Of a DNA stretch of 64,000 nt, positions 53,421 through 61,603 are shown piece by piece; positions within the stretch are counted from its first letter, which is position 1, and each line of letters opens with the position of its first letter. Under the pieces are notes generated by a model. It worked only from the letters and a program-made list of their open reading frames with translations. It was not told where the DNA came from and searched no databases. The position numbers and the translations under genes are program-made. The stretch spans positions 1,602,439 through 1,666,438 of the forward strand of contig OX639992.1 in the NCBI GenBank assembly GCA_951828515.1. The letters are read 5' to 3'. Origin of the DNA: an uncultured Poribacteria bacterium. GTDB taxonomy: Bacteria; Poribacteria; WGA-4E; WGA-3G.

Positions 53421-53519
53421 AGGACTTACGCACTCCCTCTTAAAGTCCCCCTGATAAGGGGGATTTAGCGGGTTAAAAGTAGCAAATTCTCGAGTCATAT
53501 ACTAAATTGCGTAAGTCCT
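53421..53519. repeat. MITE-like element C (AGGACTTACGCA ends), copy 2
   Basis: 99 bp, ends AGGACTTACGCA and TGCGTAAGTCCT, directly adjacent to element B and 24 nt before the next gene. The interior (CTTAAAGTCCCCCTGATAAG and following) is unlike copy 1. Confidence 0.78.
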
Positions 53520-53543
53520 GTAAAGGAAATACGCCAACGAATA

Positions 53544-55247
53544 ATGAGATGCCTCTGTTATATTATCCTCTCTTTGATTTTGAGCATGTCCGCCTCCGCA
53601 GAAGTCCAATTCGTTGACGCAACCGCCGCTGCAGGAATCACGTTTCGGCATGTTGATGGCAGAACTGGTGAGAAATATCTCATTGAAACGCTCGGTTCCG
53701 GCGCACTCTTTTCCGATTTCGATGTTGATGGCGCATTGGATCTTTATGTAGTCAACGCTACACACATCGCGCCACCAACGAGCGAAAAAACCTTGCAAAT
53801 ACATTCCACACTTCCAGAAAACAAACTCTACCGAAACAACGGTGATGGAACTTTTACTGATATTACAGACAGGGCAGGGGTTGGAGATACCGGTTATGGG
53901 GTCGGATGTGCAGCTGCCGATGTCAATAATGATGGTTATCCCGAAATTTATGTAACTAACTACGGACGCAACCGCCTCTATTACAACAACGGTGACGGAA
54001 CTTTTGCCGATGTGACGCAAAAAGCCGGAGTCGGCGATGAACGCTGGGGAACAAGTTGTGCCTTTCTGGATTACGATTTAGATGGGGATGTTGACTTATA
54101 CGTTGTCAATTACATGAAATTTTCTGTCGCGGAAAACGAATGGTGGGAAACTCAGGGTATCAGAACATATTGCAGTCCAACAGATCAGATCGCTGGCAGC
54201 CATTTTGTAAGCGAGCCTGATATCCTCTATCGCAACAATGGCGATGGAACCTTCACAGATGTCACCGAAACTGCGGGGATTTCACACCGTGCCCTCGGTC
54301 TCGCTGTCGCAGTCGGAGATTACGATAACAATGGTTATCCAGACCTGCACATCGCCAATGATATGGAAGCAGACCTCTTTTACCACAACAACGGTGATGG
54401 CACCTTTACCGAAACCGCCGACCTTACCGGAACAGGATATGATGAAAACGGCTTCCCCGGAAGTGGTATGGGAAACGCATTCGGTGATTACAATAACGAT
54501 GGTTATTTGGATCTCGTTGTCAGCAACGCTTCTGGACTGCCTGCACTTCTCTATCAAAATGAAAACGCCGCGTTTTTTACCGATGTCTCTTTTGTCTCAG
54601 GAATTGGAGCGGGGACGCTCCTCTACTTTAAATGGGCGGTCGAATTCTTAGACTACGACAACGACGGTCTCCTTGACCTCTTCGTTGCGAATGGTCATCT
54701 TCAGGAAAACATCTCGCTCTTTTCAGAGAGCACTTATCCACAGATGGACTTGATTTTCCACAACGTGCGTAGGCAGGATGGCACATATCGTTTTATTGAC
54801 ACGTCTACCGAGATTGGGTTGACAAAACTCCCCAAAAAAGTCAGTCGCGCTGCGGCTTTCGGGGACTATGACAATGACGGAGACATCGATATTTTTCTTA
54901 ACAACTCCAACCAACACGCAACGCTTCTCCGAAACGAGGGTGGTAATAGCAATCATTGGCTGACAATCCAGCCCATCGGTACCCAAAGCAACACATCAGG
55001 TATCGGCACAAAAATAGTTGTGAAAGCGGGGAATTTGTCTCTTACCAAAGAAGTCCGGAGCGGTGCGAGTTACCTTTCACAAAGCGACCTGCGTGTCCAT
55101 TTTGGATTGGGAAAGAATTCGGTCGTTGAAAGTCTCGAAATTCACTGGCAGGGTGGGCTTACAGAGCGATTTTCTAACCTAAAGTCGAACCAAATTTTGT
55201 ATATTAAAGAGGGTCATGGGATTATAAACGGACAGGAAACAAGATAA
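53544..55247 (+). CDS. CRTAC1-type FG-GAP/VCBS repeat protein with UnbV/ASPIC domain
   Basis: 567 residues with a signal peptide (about 1-19). Calcium-binding FG-GAP-like blades run from about 35 to 450, with repeated signatures such as DFDVDGALDLYV, DVNNDGYPEIYVTN and DYDNDGDIDIFLNN. The C-terminal ASPIC/UnbV domain is at about 475-550 (SYLSQSDLRVHFGLG, EIHWQGG). Predicted secreted beta-propeller for adhesion or ligand binding; the family is very common in sponge symbionts and Planctomycetes-like bacteria. AAAGGAA lies 14 nt upstream of the ATG. Confidence 0.9.
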   Translation: MRCLCYIILSLILSMSASAEVQFVDATAAAGITFRHVDGRTGEKYLIETLGSGALFSDFDVDGALDLYVVNATHIAPPTSEKTLQIHSTLPENKLYRNNGDGTFTDITDRAGVGDTGYGVGCAAADVNNDGYPEIYVTNYGRNRLYYNNGDGTFADVTQKAGVGDERWGTSCAFLDYDLDGDVDLYVVNYMKFSVAENEWWETQGIRTYCSPTDQIAGSHFVSEPDILYRNNGDGTFTDVTETAGISHRALGLAVAVGDYDNNGYPDLHIANDMEADLFYHNNGDGTFTETADLTGTGYDENGFPGSGMGNAFGDYNNDGYLDLVVSNASGLPALLYQNENAAFFTDVSFVSGIGAGTLLYFKWAVEFLDYDNDGLLDLFVANGHLQENISLFSESTYPQMDLIFHNVRRQDGTYRFIDTSTEIGLTKLPKKVSRAAAFGDYDNDGDIDIFLNNSNQHATLLRNEGGNSNHWLTIQPIGTQSNTSGIGTKIVVKAGNLSLTKEVRSGASYLSQSDLRVHFGLGKNSVVESLEIHWQGGLTERFSNLKSNQILYIKEGHGIINGQETR

Positions 55248-55256
55248 GTGGCATGG

Positions 55257-56204
55257 TTACAAGTTAACGATCCAATTAGATAAAGATGCCACTTGATTTG
55301 GGTTTGTCAAGTTCGCGGCATTTTTTAGTGTTCCATCCTCAAGTTGATTCCAGATTTCTTGTGCCATACTATCGGCAATGACAGCTCCAATAAAAAAAAG
55401 ATATGGCGATAGGTGTTGATTCACAAAAGCGGTTCTGACGCGCGCTAACGCGGTTTGCGCAGTTTTCCAATGTTCATCCGCCCCCGCGGGATCTATTCCG
55501 CTTTTCAATTCACCAAAGGCGATAAATTCCTCAGGGGCTCCGTGAATTGCCTGTTCCACCTCATCTGGCGTACAGCAGAGCAGGCAGAAATCTATATTTT
55601 TCCCCACCAGTGGTATTGTACGGTTATAAATCAGCGTTCGTATTTCGCTATTTTTTTCCCAGCTTAATGCCTTGAGACTCATTTCTATATCAGCATCATC
55701 CCCTGTTCCAGTAATCCATGTGTTGCTTTTTGTGTTGAACCATTGGTAAGTCGTCTCGTGTAGTGTTAGCGTAGCAATGAGTGATCGGGTGAATTTTCTT
55801 TCTCCTAATTTACCAGCAGCGTTACGCATTGAACCGCCTAAGGAATCCCCGCGTGTTAACAGAAATCGATAAACCAATTCCTCAACAAAATCCCTGCCTG
55901 CTGGTTCTAAAAATTTCTCTATGAAATCTTGAATCGCGCTTGTTTGATCTTTCTCTTTTGTCTGCTTAGTTGCTTTCTCAGAAAATCCTGCTGCGGTTAG
56001 TAAAGCGGGTCGTATGCATTCTATCTCAACGAGTTCGTTAGGGTATTTAACAGGCATTGCCGAGACCTTCAAGGCGCGTGCCTGCTCAACAAATGGAGTC
56101 GCTTGACGGCTTCTTTCTAAAGCTAATGCCACAAAACCAGCCCGAATATCTTCAGGAGCAGTTACGAGGTCAGCACTGGTGGATAGATGTCGGAGATATG
56201 GCAT
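55257..56204 (-). CDS. AvaI/BsoBI-family type II restriction endonuclease
   Basis: 315 residues (BsoBI is 323). Blocks recalled from BsoBI are visible: QARALKVSA, FLEPAGRDFVEELVYRFLL, GDSLGGSMRN, NIDFCLL, GELKSGIDPAGADEHWKTA and IWNQLEDGTLKNAANLT. The catalytic D-E-K residues correspond to D205, E232 and K234. The expected target is CYCGRG. ATG 56204 overlaps the methyltransferase stop as TAATG and has GGAG 9 nt upstream; the ATG at 56231 is rejected. Enzyme and methylase form a complete pair. Confidence 0.9.
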   Translation of the reverse strand: MPYLRHLSTSADLVTAPEDIRAGFVALALERSRQATPFVEQARALKVSAMPVKYPNELVEIECIRPALLTAAGFSEKATKQTKEKDQTSAIQDFIEKFLEPAGRDFVEELVYRFLLTRGDSLGGSMRNAAGKLGERKFTRSLIATLTLHETTYQWFNTKSNTWITGTGDDADIEMSLKALSWEKNSEIRTLIYNRTIPLVGKNIDFCLLCCTPDEVEQAIHGAPEEFIAFGELKSGIDPAGADEHWKTAQTALARVRTAFVNQHLSPYLFFIGAVIADSMAQEIWNQLEDGTLKNAANLTNPNQVASLSNWIVNL

Positions 56205-57634
56205 TATCTTTTTCTCCAGACATACACGCATTTCCGAAGCGGCACGCGCCCATACGTTCCCATTTGTTGACTACTATTTCCCTTTTTCCCTGGCACCACA
56301 AGAATTTTTTCTATCTCAAAACCGAGAGATTGCGCGATGTCGGATAAAATCATATCTACGGAAATGCTTACGCCTGCATATCGGACATTGTCATTTACCA
56401 TAAAGAGGTAGGCATTTGGCTTTAAGACGCGAGCACACTCACCAATCACACACGCCATCTCAGAAAAATATCCACGAACCATTCGTGGAATGCCGTTGTT
56501 GTTTAATGTACCGGAGTCTTTTTCGTGTTGGAGATAAGTATTTATTGCTGCAAGCAATTTCTGCTGGTTAGCGACTTGTATAAAAGGCATCCACTGCGGA
56601 CAGATTTTCAGCAAATCCTTTTCCCTGTTTTCCACAGTGCAGCTCAGCATCTCTTGCCGCAGATGAGAAACCTCCGCGTGTGTCAATTCCAACATAGCGA
56701 GTTCAAGTGCATAAGTCCGAGTGTAATCGTAACGGTTGCAATAAGGCGGCGAAGTCATAACTGCACCGTAAGTAGATGTCTCAAGAGTTGGAAGAACTTC
56801 AAGACACGAACCTTCAAATAACCGGATATCCTCCAGAGCCTGCTTAGCAGGGAAAAGCGTTACAGGCATCTGAACATCGCGGATATCCGATAAAATTTCT
56901 CTGAGTTTTGCCGTTATAGCAGTATCAAAAGCGAGAATTTCACCCTTATCAAAAGCCTTTGTCCCTGCTCGTCGCCTACCCGAACGATCATCCCAGCGGA
57001 GGTATTGACCATCTTTTCGGGTGTAACTCACGTTCTCTAAAATGCACAGAAGGGCAAGTCTCAAGACCGTTTGAATCTTCTCATTTTCCTGTTGAAGTGC
57101 ACCCCTGTACCTTTCAATTGATTCTATCGTGTCTGGGGGATACGCGTTCTCCGTAATCCGAATGGTGCTAAACGGAACTCGTTCCGCGAATTTTTTCCAA
57201 GGTAAAAATTCTATCCAGCGTTCAAGCGTAGCGATGTCATTTGATGTCAGTTCTCTTTCTGACAAGAGGCGCGCCCGGATAATTTCCTGACCTACAGGCA
57301 ACAATTCTATACCATCAGCAGGGATTCCCTGGGAACTTGCAGCGAACAAAGTCGTCCCTATCCCCGCAAACGGGTCGAGCACCTTTCCCGACATCTGCCC
57401 AACATAATTACCAAGGAAATACTCAACAAGCCCTGCTGAAAAGGCTTCTTTGTATTTGTACCAACTATAAGCAGGCTTGCCTTTGTTTCCCTGAAAACTG
57501 ACAATTTTCCGAGATAAAAACGGGGCTACCGAGAATTGCGCTCTAAAGTCCTCGGCAAGTTCAGCATCCAATGCAACAATTTCGTCCCGCAGTTCGGCAG
57601 TTTTTGACCGAATTTCGTTTTTTTCAGAGGTCAT
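56204..57634 (-). CDS. DNA methyltransferase of the AvaI/BsoBI-type system
   Basis: 476 residues. SAM-binding motif X region (KPAYSWYKYKEAFS, about 53-66) and motif I DPFAGIGTT (87-95). A long middle region (about 110-280) could be target recognition. Motif IV is TSPPY (294-298). The SPPY form points to cytosine-N4 methylation, and the order X-I-middle-IV is that of alpha-type amino-methyltransferases. It should protect the target of the adjacent nuclease. It is translated first and coupled to the nuclease through TAATG, an order that favours protection before cutting. Confidence 0.88.
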   Translation of the reverse strand: MTSEKNEIRSKTAELRDEIVALDAELAEDFRAQFSVAPFLSRKIVSFQGNKGKPAYSWYKYKEAFSAGLVEYFLGNYVGQMSGKVLDPFAGIGTTLFAASSQGIPADGIELLPVGQEIIRARLLSERELTSNDIATLERWIEFLPWKKFAERVPFSTIRITENAYPPDTIESIERYRGALQQENEKIQTVLRLALLCILENVSYTRKDGQYLRWDDRSGRRRAGTKAFDKGEILAFDTAITAKLREILSDIRDVQMPVTLFPAKQALEDIRLFEGSCLEVLPTLETSTYGAVMTSPPYCNRYDYTRTYALELAMLELTHAEVSHLRQEMLSCTVENREKDLLKICPQWMPFIQVANQQKLLAAINTYLQHEKDSGTLNNNGIPRMVRGYFSEMACVIGECARVLKPNAYLFMVNDNVRYAGVSISVDMILSDIAQSLGFEIEKILVVPGKKGNSSQQMGTYGRVPLRKCVYVWRKR

Positions 57635-57642
57635 AAAGATCT

Positions 57643-58434
57643 TTACGTATCACCACCAGGGATCTCTGGCCAATTGTGCTCGGGTGAATATCCTAAATCC
57701 GCTTCTGCCGGTTTCCACGCGAAACGGGAATCCGCACGACCCGCGACAGCATTATAAGCACCATACTTCACCGTCTCTGTTTTAATCGCGCGTGTAACAC
57801 ACTGCGCGACATCCCTCGGATCTACGTAAACGAACCAAGGATCCGTCACAACATCGGGAGTTGCCGGACCAGGATTTTGTCCGTCTCCATCTATGACCCC
57901 CGGACGGACATGGATCACGTCCAACCCATGCGCTTGATGATACGCTGCACCGATCCGCTCACCGAGGTACTTCGCCAACGCGTAGTAAATATCTCCCGGA
58001 CCGAACTGGAAGTCATCATCCACCTCGTAAGGGAATTTAGCACTTGGGGCAGGAGGACACGCCGAAATACTTGAGATGTTAACTAATTTCTGAACACCTT
58101 GCTTTACACAGGCTTCAGCGACGTTCCATGTCCCTTTCACCATGACATCCGCAAACAACGAGGCGGGCTTATCAGACCGTCCCCGTACCAAAGCAACAAG
58201 GTGGATAACAGCATCCTGATCTGCACACGCGGCTTCGATTTCGGCAGCATTTGTCACATCTGCCTTGATAAAAGTCGCATCTGCAACCACCCGATCCAAT
58301 TCAACAATATCAGTTAGCGTCAGCTCATACTCGGCACGCAACCGATCAATGATAAATTGTGCCAGATACCCATTCGCGCCGGTGATCAAAATATTTTTAA
58401 TTTTCCTTGCGGTTCGGTCAAGTGAATTCAGCAT
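57643..58434 (-). CDS. NAD-dependent epimerase/dehydratase family protein
   Basis: 263 residues, extended short-chain dehydrogenase. Cofactor motif TGANGYLAQF (about 18-27) and the YxxxK catalytic pair in YYALAKYLGE (about 149-158). The substrate is probably a nucleotide sugar or related polyol, not determined. The start at ATG 58434 has GAGGAA upstream. Its N-terminal codons share an 18-nt stretch (CCGCAAGGAAAATTAAAA) with the leader of the selenoprotein gene upstream, which may mark a small duplication. Confidence 0.82.
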   Translation of the reverse strand: MLNSLDRTARKIKNILITGANGYLAQFIIDRLRAEYELTLTDIVELDRVVADATFIKADVTNAAEIEAACADQDAVIHLVALVRGRSDKPASLFADVMVKGTWNVAEACVKQGVQKLVNISSISACPPAPSAKFPYEVDDDFQFGPGDIYYALAKYLGERIGAAYHQAHGLDVIHVRPGVIDGDGQNPGPATPDVVTDPWFVYVDPRDVAQCVTRAIKTETVKYGAYNAVAGRADSRFAWKPAEADLGYSPEHNWPEIPGGDT

Positions 58435-58511
58435 TTGAAGGGTTTCCTCGTATATCCGCCTGCGCCGTTGTTGCAGGCTACAATCACCAAAAAAACACGC
58501 CTCTACGCGTT

Positions 58512-58856
58512 TTAGCGCGCAGATGGTATCATCTGCTCATAGAGCGCGTTGTTAAATCCGACAAAGAAACTATCTCCACTTCGCACTGTAGGCGCGCGCA
58601 GGCTACCGCTCCGTCCCATTACCACTTTTAGGATCGATTCCTGTGCGTCTTCGGTTGGCACAAATGTCTCCACGCGCCTCCCTTTTGCAACAACGATTTG
58701 CTCCGCACTGCCCATTAACTCCCATACCGCTGTCGCATCCATTTTCTCTTTTCGGGCATCCGTCCGGCTCTCCGGTTGTAATTCGTGTTCGTCAAGAAAC
58801 TCTTGAACTTTTTTACAGGAGTTTCAGCTATTCCGAAAATAAATCCAATCTATCAT
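58512..58856 (-). CDS. ArsC/Spx-like protein, probable selenoprotein (in-frame TGA)
   Basis: A downstream frame of 76 residues from ATG 58742 is open and clearly ArsC/Spx-like (IVVAKGRRVETF, GSLRAPTVRSGDSFFVGFN). Reading upstream in the same frame continues the family: an ATG at 58856 with AAGGA 11 nt before it, then MIDWIYFRNS, a TGA at 58824-58826, then NSCKKVQEFLDEHELQ. With TGA as selenocysteine the product has 114 residues, the normal length, and the TGA falls exactly on the first position of the family CxxC redox motif, giving U11-N-S-C14. A hairpin follows the TGA at once. I recall that selenoprotein members of this ArsC-like group have been annotated elsewhere. TGA is a normal stop in other genes here, so general TGA recoding is excluded. 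The alternative is a nonsense mutation or a truncated protein from 58742. A thiol/selenol redox role is inferred. Confidence 0.8.
58796..58825 (-). promoter_or_regulatory. Candidate bacterial SECIS hairpin
   Basis: Read on the minus strand from the G of the TGA: GAAACTC (58825-58819), a 16-nt loop, GAGTTTC (58802-58796), a perfect 7-bp stem. Two more pairs (TG with CA) can form inside, leaving a 10-nt loop with AAGTT. The G of that loop is the 16th base after the TGA, within the spacing reported for bacterial SECIS elements. Confidence 0.55.
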
Positions 58857-58902
58857 TTTTTTAATTTTCCTTGCGGTAGTGTTTTTCCGTCCATCCGCTT
58901 TT

Positions 58903-59913
58903 CTAATTTAATTCTTCCACGTTAATAAATCTGCCGGTGTCTCGGCTCCGGACAGCGGCATCAATTAGGGCGAGTGTTTCAATTGCATCGGCGAACGGCG
59001 AGCGAATCAGCGTCCTGTCGCCTGTTTCAATAGCACGCAACCATGCCCCGGATTTGTCTAAACCGAGACTGTTTTCGGAAACCCCCGGTTCATTAACGAC
59101 TTCACCGTTAAGGTATCCACGGATAACGTTATCCGTCATATTCGCGTGTAGCCGCAAATGTGGTCCAACGACTTCAACCTCAAAACTAAATTTTTCGGTG
59201 CCGCAGTGATTCATGTGTGTTCCGAAAACGCCGTTGTCCAGTTGATAGGTCATCTGGATGGCGTTTTCGGCATCGAATTCGGTTCGTTCCAACGCCATGT
59301 TTTTAACAGCGAGCGCGTGCGCTTGCAGAGGTTTCGGGTTTCCCATAACGAACCTTGCACAATCCAACACGTGCACCGCCTGTTCCGGTAAGGGACCCCC
59401 GCTTATCTCATATTGCAGGAACCAAGGTGACATACGGAAACTCAAAAAATAATCAACGGTACATACTGTCCGCACGAGGTGTACGGTTTCCGAAGCGATT
59501 AACGCTTTCAACTGTTCATAGAGCGGATGATAGCGGAGTTGGAACCCAACAGCAGCAATGACATCCGCTTCCTCAATGCATGCAAGGCATTTCCTGCCTT
59601 CAGCCATGTTCAAGGCAGGCGGTTTTTCAACCATCACAGGAATACCGCGGTCGCACGCCATCTGGATCGGTTCAAGACGAACAGGGGGTGGTGTCGTGAT
59701 AACCACCCCGTCCATGTCTACATCGAAAAAGGCATCCAACGCGGTAGTGGCAAGTGCGGACTCAGCATGCTTTGCGAGTTCGCGTGCCGCTTCAAGACGC
59801 ACATCATGGACGGCGACGACGCGTGCGCCGTAATTGGTTATCGCGCCTTGATGATGTCTTCCCATACTGCCAGCACCGATGATGCCTATTGCTAACGGTT
59901 TTTGAGGGTTCAC
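58903..59913 (-). CDS. Gfo/Idh/MocA family oxidoreductase
   Basis: 336 residues. Rossmann motif GIIGAGSMGRHH (about 9-20), catalytic-region EKPPALN (about 95-101), HPLYEQLK and a C-terminal substrate domain. NAD(P)-dependent sugar or inositol-type oxidoreductase; substrate unknown. GTG 59913 overlaps the stop of the upstream exported protein gene (GTGA), so they are co-translated. It differs clearly from the other family member at 26231. Confidence 0.85.
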   Translation of the reverse strand: MNPQKPLAIGIIGAGSMGRHHQGAITNYGARVVAVHDVRLEAARELAKHAESALATTALDAFFDVDMDGVVITTPPPVRLEPIQMACDRGIPVMVEKPPALNMAEGRKCLACIEEADVIAAVGFQLRYHPLYEQLKALIASETVHLVRTVCTVDYFLSFRMSPWFLQYEISGGPLPEQAVHVLDCARFVMGNPKPLQAHALAVKNMALERTEFDAENAIQMTYQLDNGVFGTHMNHCGTEKFSFEVEVVGPHLRLHANMTDNVIRGYLNGEVVNEPGVSENSLGLDKSGAWLRAIETGDRTLIRSPFADAIETLALIDAAVRSRDTGRFINVEELN

Positions 59914-60623
59914 TCTGTTTTAACCTCTGCCCATGTTGTCGTCAACTTTCCCTGCGGCTCAACGTCCATGGGGTCCTTGCCGCCGTAAATTTCGATTTCG
60001 TCAACGCGAGCCCCACCATTGGTGCGAATATGAAGACGCAACCACCGTGCCTCTACATCTTTGAAGGTAAACTCAGTCGTTTCACTAATCGGATCTCCCT
60101 TGTGAGTATAAACCTTCTTCCATGTATTCGCATCAGAGTCTGGATCCGCTTTCGAGGTTGCAACAAGGATATCAAAATCAGCAGTTGTCCTGTCGAGAAA
60201 CCCCTGCGAATGATCGCTACCGAAATAGATGCGGTTCACATTGGCAACATCACCCATATCGATCTGCGCCCAACCGGGTAGTGCACCGATGATCCAACTC
60301 CGACAGTTGTTATAAAAACCGTCATTGAGATATTCGGTACAGTGTCTGCGAGGACACCATCCCTCCAACTGCGAAGAGGCTTCCGCTGTTGCATCTTTGA
60401 GTAATGCCAAGTTGGGTTCTTTGTCCCGAACTGTCGGCACAAATTCAGGTCCCGGTTTGCCTCCGGCATCACACTCATCTGTTGCTGCTTTTTTGTCTTG
60501 CGCCTTAAACTCGTAACGCCCGAACTTTTCAGGTCCCTGAGCTTCATCATGGACCGCAAAGACAACAGGCATACTTACCAGCATCGCTACTATCACAAGC
60601 CACCAATACTTTGTCCATCTCAT
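59910..60623 (-). CDS. Exported discoidin (F5/8 type C)-like protein
   Basis: 237 residues. Signal peptide (about 1-24, ending VFAVH), a polar spacer, and an F5/8 type C-like galactose-binding domain (about 80-225: NLALLKDATAEASSQ, GWAQIDMGDVANVNRIYF, VEARWLRLHIRTNGG). ATG 60623 is preferred over 60638 because GGAGGA sits 8 nt before it. The C-terminus ends VEPQGKLTTTWAEVK, the same tail motif as the two LamG proteins. It is encoded just before a Gfo/Idh/MocA enzyme; a sugar-binding and sugar-processing pair is possible. Confidence 0.8.
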   Translation of the reverse strand: MRWTKYWWLVIVAMLVSMPVVFAVHDEAQGPEKFGRYEFKAQDKKAATDECDAGGKPGPEFVPTVRDKEPNLALLKDATAEASSQLEGWCPRRHCTEYLNDGFYNNCRSWIIGALPGWAQIDMGDVANVNRIYFGSDHSQGFLDRTTADFDILVATSKADPDSDANTWKKVYTHKGDPISETTEFTFKDVEARWLRLHIRTNGGARVDEIEIYGGKDPMDVEPQGKLTTTWAEVKTE

Positions 60624-60715
60624 TGGCTGTTCCTCCATCTTTGAAGTAATACTTACTATCGTATATTAGCACAAGTGAAAAATTGTTTCAAGAAAACGGT
60701 TATTCGCTGAAACCC

Positions 60716-60744
60716 TTGACTTTTTTTTTCATCATTGCTATCTT
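60716..60744 (+). promoter_or_regulatory. Upstream sigma-70-type promoter of the LamG gene
   Basis: TTGACT (60716-60721), 17 nt, TATCTT (60739-60744). It lies 66 bp upstream of a second, perfect promoter. Confidence 0.5.
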
Positions 60745-60781
60745 AAAATTGTATTAACCGTTTAGAAATTTTCAATTTTGG

Positions 60782-60810
60782 TTGACACTTGAAGAAATGT
60801 CCCTTATAAT
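60782..60810 (+). promoter_or_regulatory. Perfect-consensus sigma-70 promoter of the LamG gene
   Basis: TTGACA (60782-60787), exactly 17 nt, TATAAT (60805-60810). Transcription should start near 60817, only about 15 nt before the TTG start codon and just in front of the ribosome binding site AGGAG (60819-60823). Confidence 0.85.
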
Positions 60811-60831
60811 TCTACTTTAGGAGTCAGAAGT

Positions 60832-61581
60832 TTGAAACAGCGTGCTAGTTTCTGGTTACTCTCTCTCATTTTGATAAGCGTTTCGGCGGTTTGCGAGGCA
60901 CAAAAGTTAGTGCTGCATCTCTCCTTTGACGCGTTGGATGGAAAGGTCGCAAAGGACAGGTCGGAATTCGGTAACGATGCAACCTTCAAGGGTTCGCCAA
61001 AACTTGTTGAAGGCGTTTTCGGAAAAGCATTGGAGTTCGACGGAAAAACCTCCGGGCAAATTCCCGACCATGCGAGCCTTGATATAGTCGATGGTATTAC
61101 CATCGAATTTTGGGCGACTCTCGAAGGCGGAGAAGCACTCCAGAGCGGCGTTGAAAAAGGCGTAGCTTGGGTTTCAGGTCTGTATAATCTCGCCGCACTT
61201 TATAACGGAGGCACAATTCTTCAGTTCTTCGACTTACCCGAGGTGTGTAACGACGATAATATTGGTCCCAGTATCCAAGACGGCGAATGGCATTTTCTCG
61301 CAGGAACGTGGGACGGAAAAACAATACTGCTCTACATCGACGGCGAACTGGAAGCAGAGATGCCGTGCAAGGGTGAGCTGAAACCGAACGACGATCCCCT
61401 TTTTATCGGTGCCCGCGGCGGAGGTGAACGTTTTCTCACCGGAGCCATGGATGAAATCAAAATGTATAATTACGCCCTAACCAAAGAGGAACTGCTCGAG
61501 GACATGGAAGAGCCTGTCGCCTTGCATGTCGACGCACAGGACAAATTGGCAACCGTCTGGGCACGTCTCAAAACCGACTAA
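60832..61581 (+). CDS. LamG-domain exported protein
   Basis: 249 residues starting at TTG (AGGAG 8 nt upstream). Signal peptide (about 1-22, ending CEAQ), then one LamG domain (about 23-220: LVLHLSFDALDGKVAKDRS, FGKALEFDG, ITIEFWATLEG, FLTGAMDEIKMYNYAL). Related to the LamG protein at 50566 but with its own very strong promoter. It ends with the shared tail VDAQDKLATVWARLK. Secreted or surface location expected; ligand unknown. Confidence 0.85.
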   Translation: MKQRASFWLLSLILISVSAVCEAQKLVLHLSFDALDGKVAKDRSEFGNDATFKGSPKLVEGVFGKALEFDGKTSGQIPDHASLDIVDGITIEFWATLEGGEALQSGVEKGVAWVSGLYNLAALYNGGTILQFFDLPEVCNDDNIGPSIQDGEWHFLAGTWDGKTILLYIDGELEAEMPCKGELKPNDDPLFIGARGGGERFLTGAMDEIKMYNYALTKEELLEDMEEPVALHVDAQDKLATVWARLKTD

Positions 61582-61603
61582 TCAGCACAGCAAAGGAGGG
61601 TTA

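Noticed and set aside
58512-58856. TGA read as tryptophan throughout the genome (alternative code)
   Set aside because: TGA ends many complete genes here (for example ftsI and murG, and the stops overlapping starts in the ABC pair), so the single in-frame TGA needs a local explanation.
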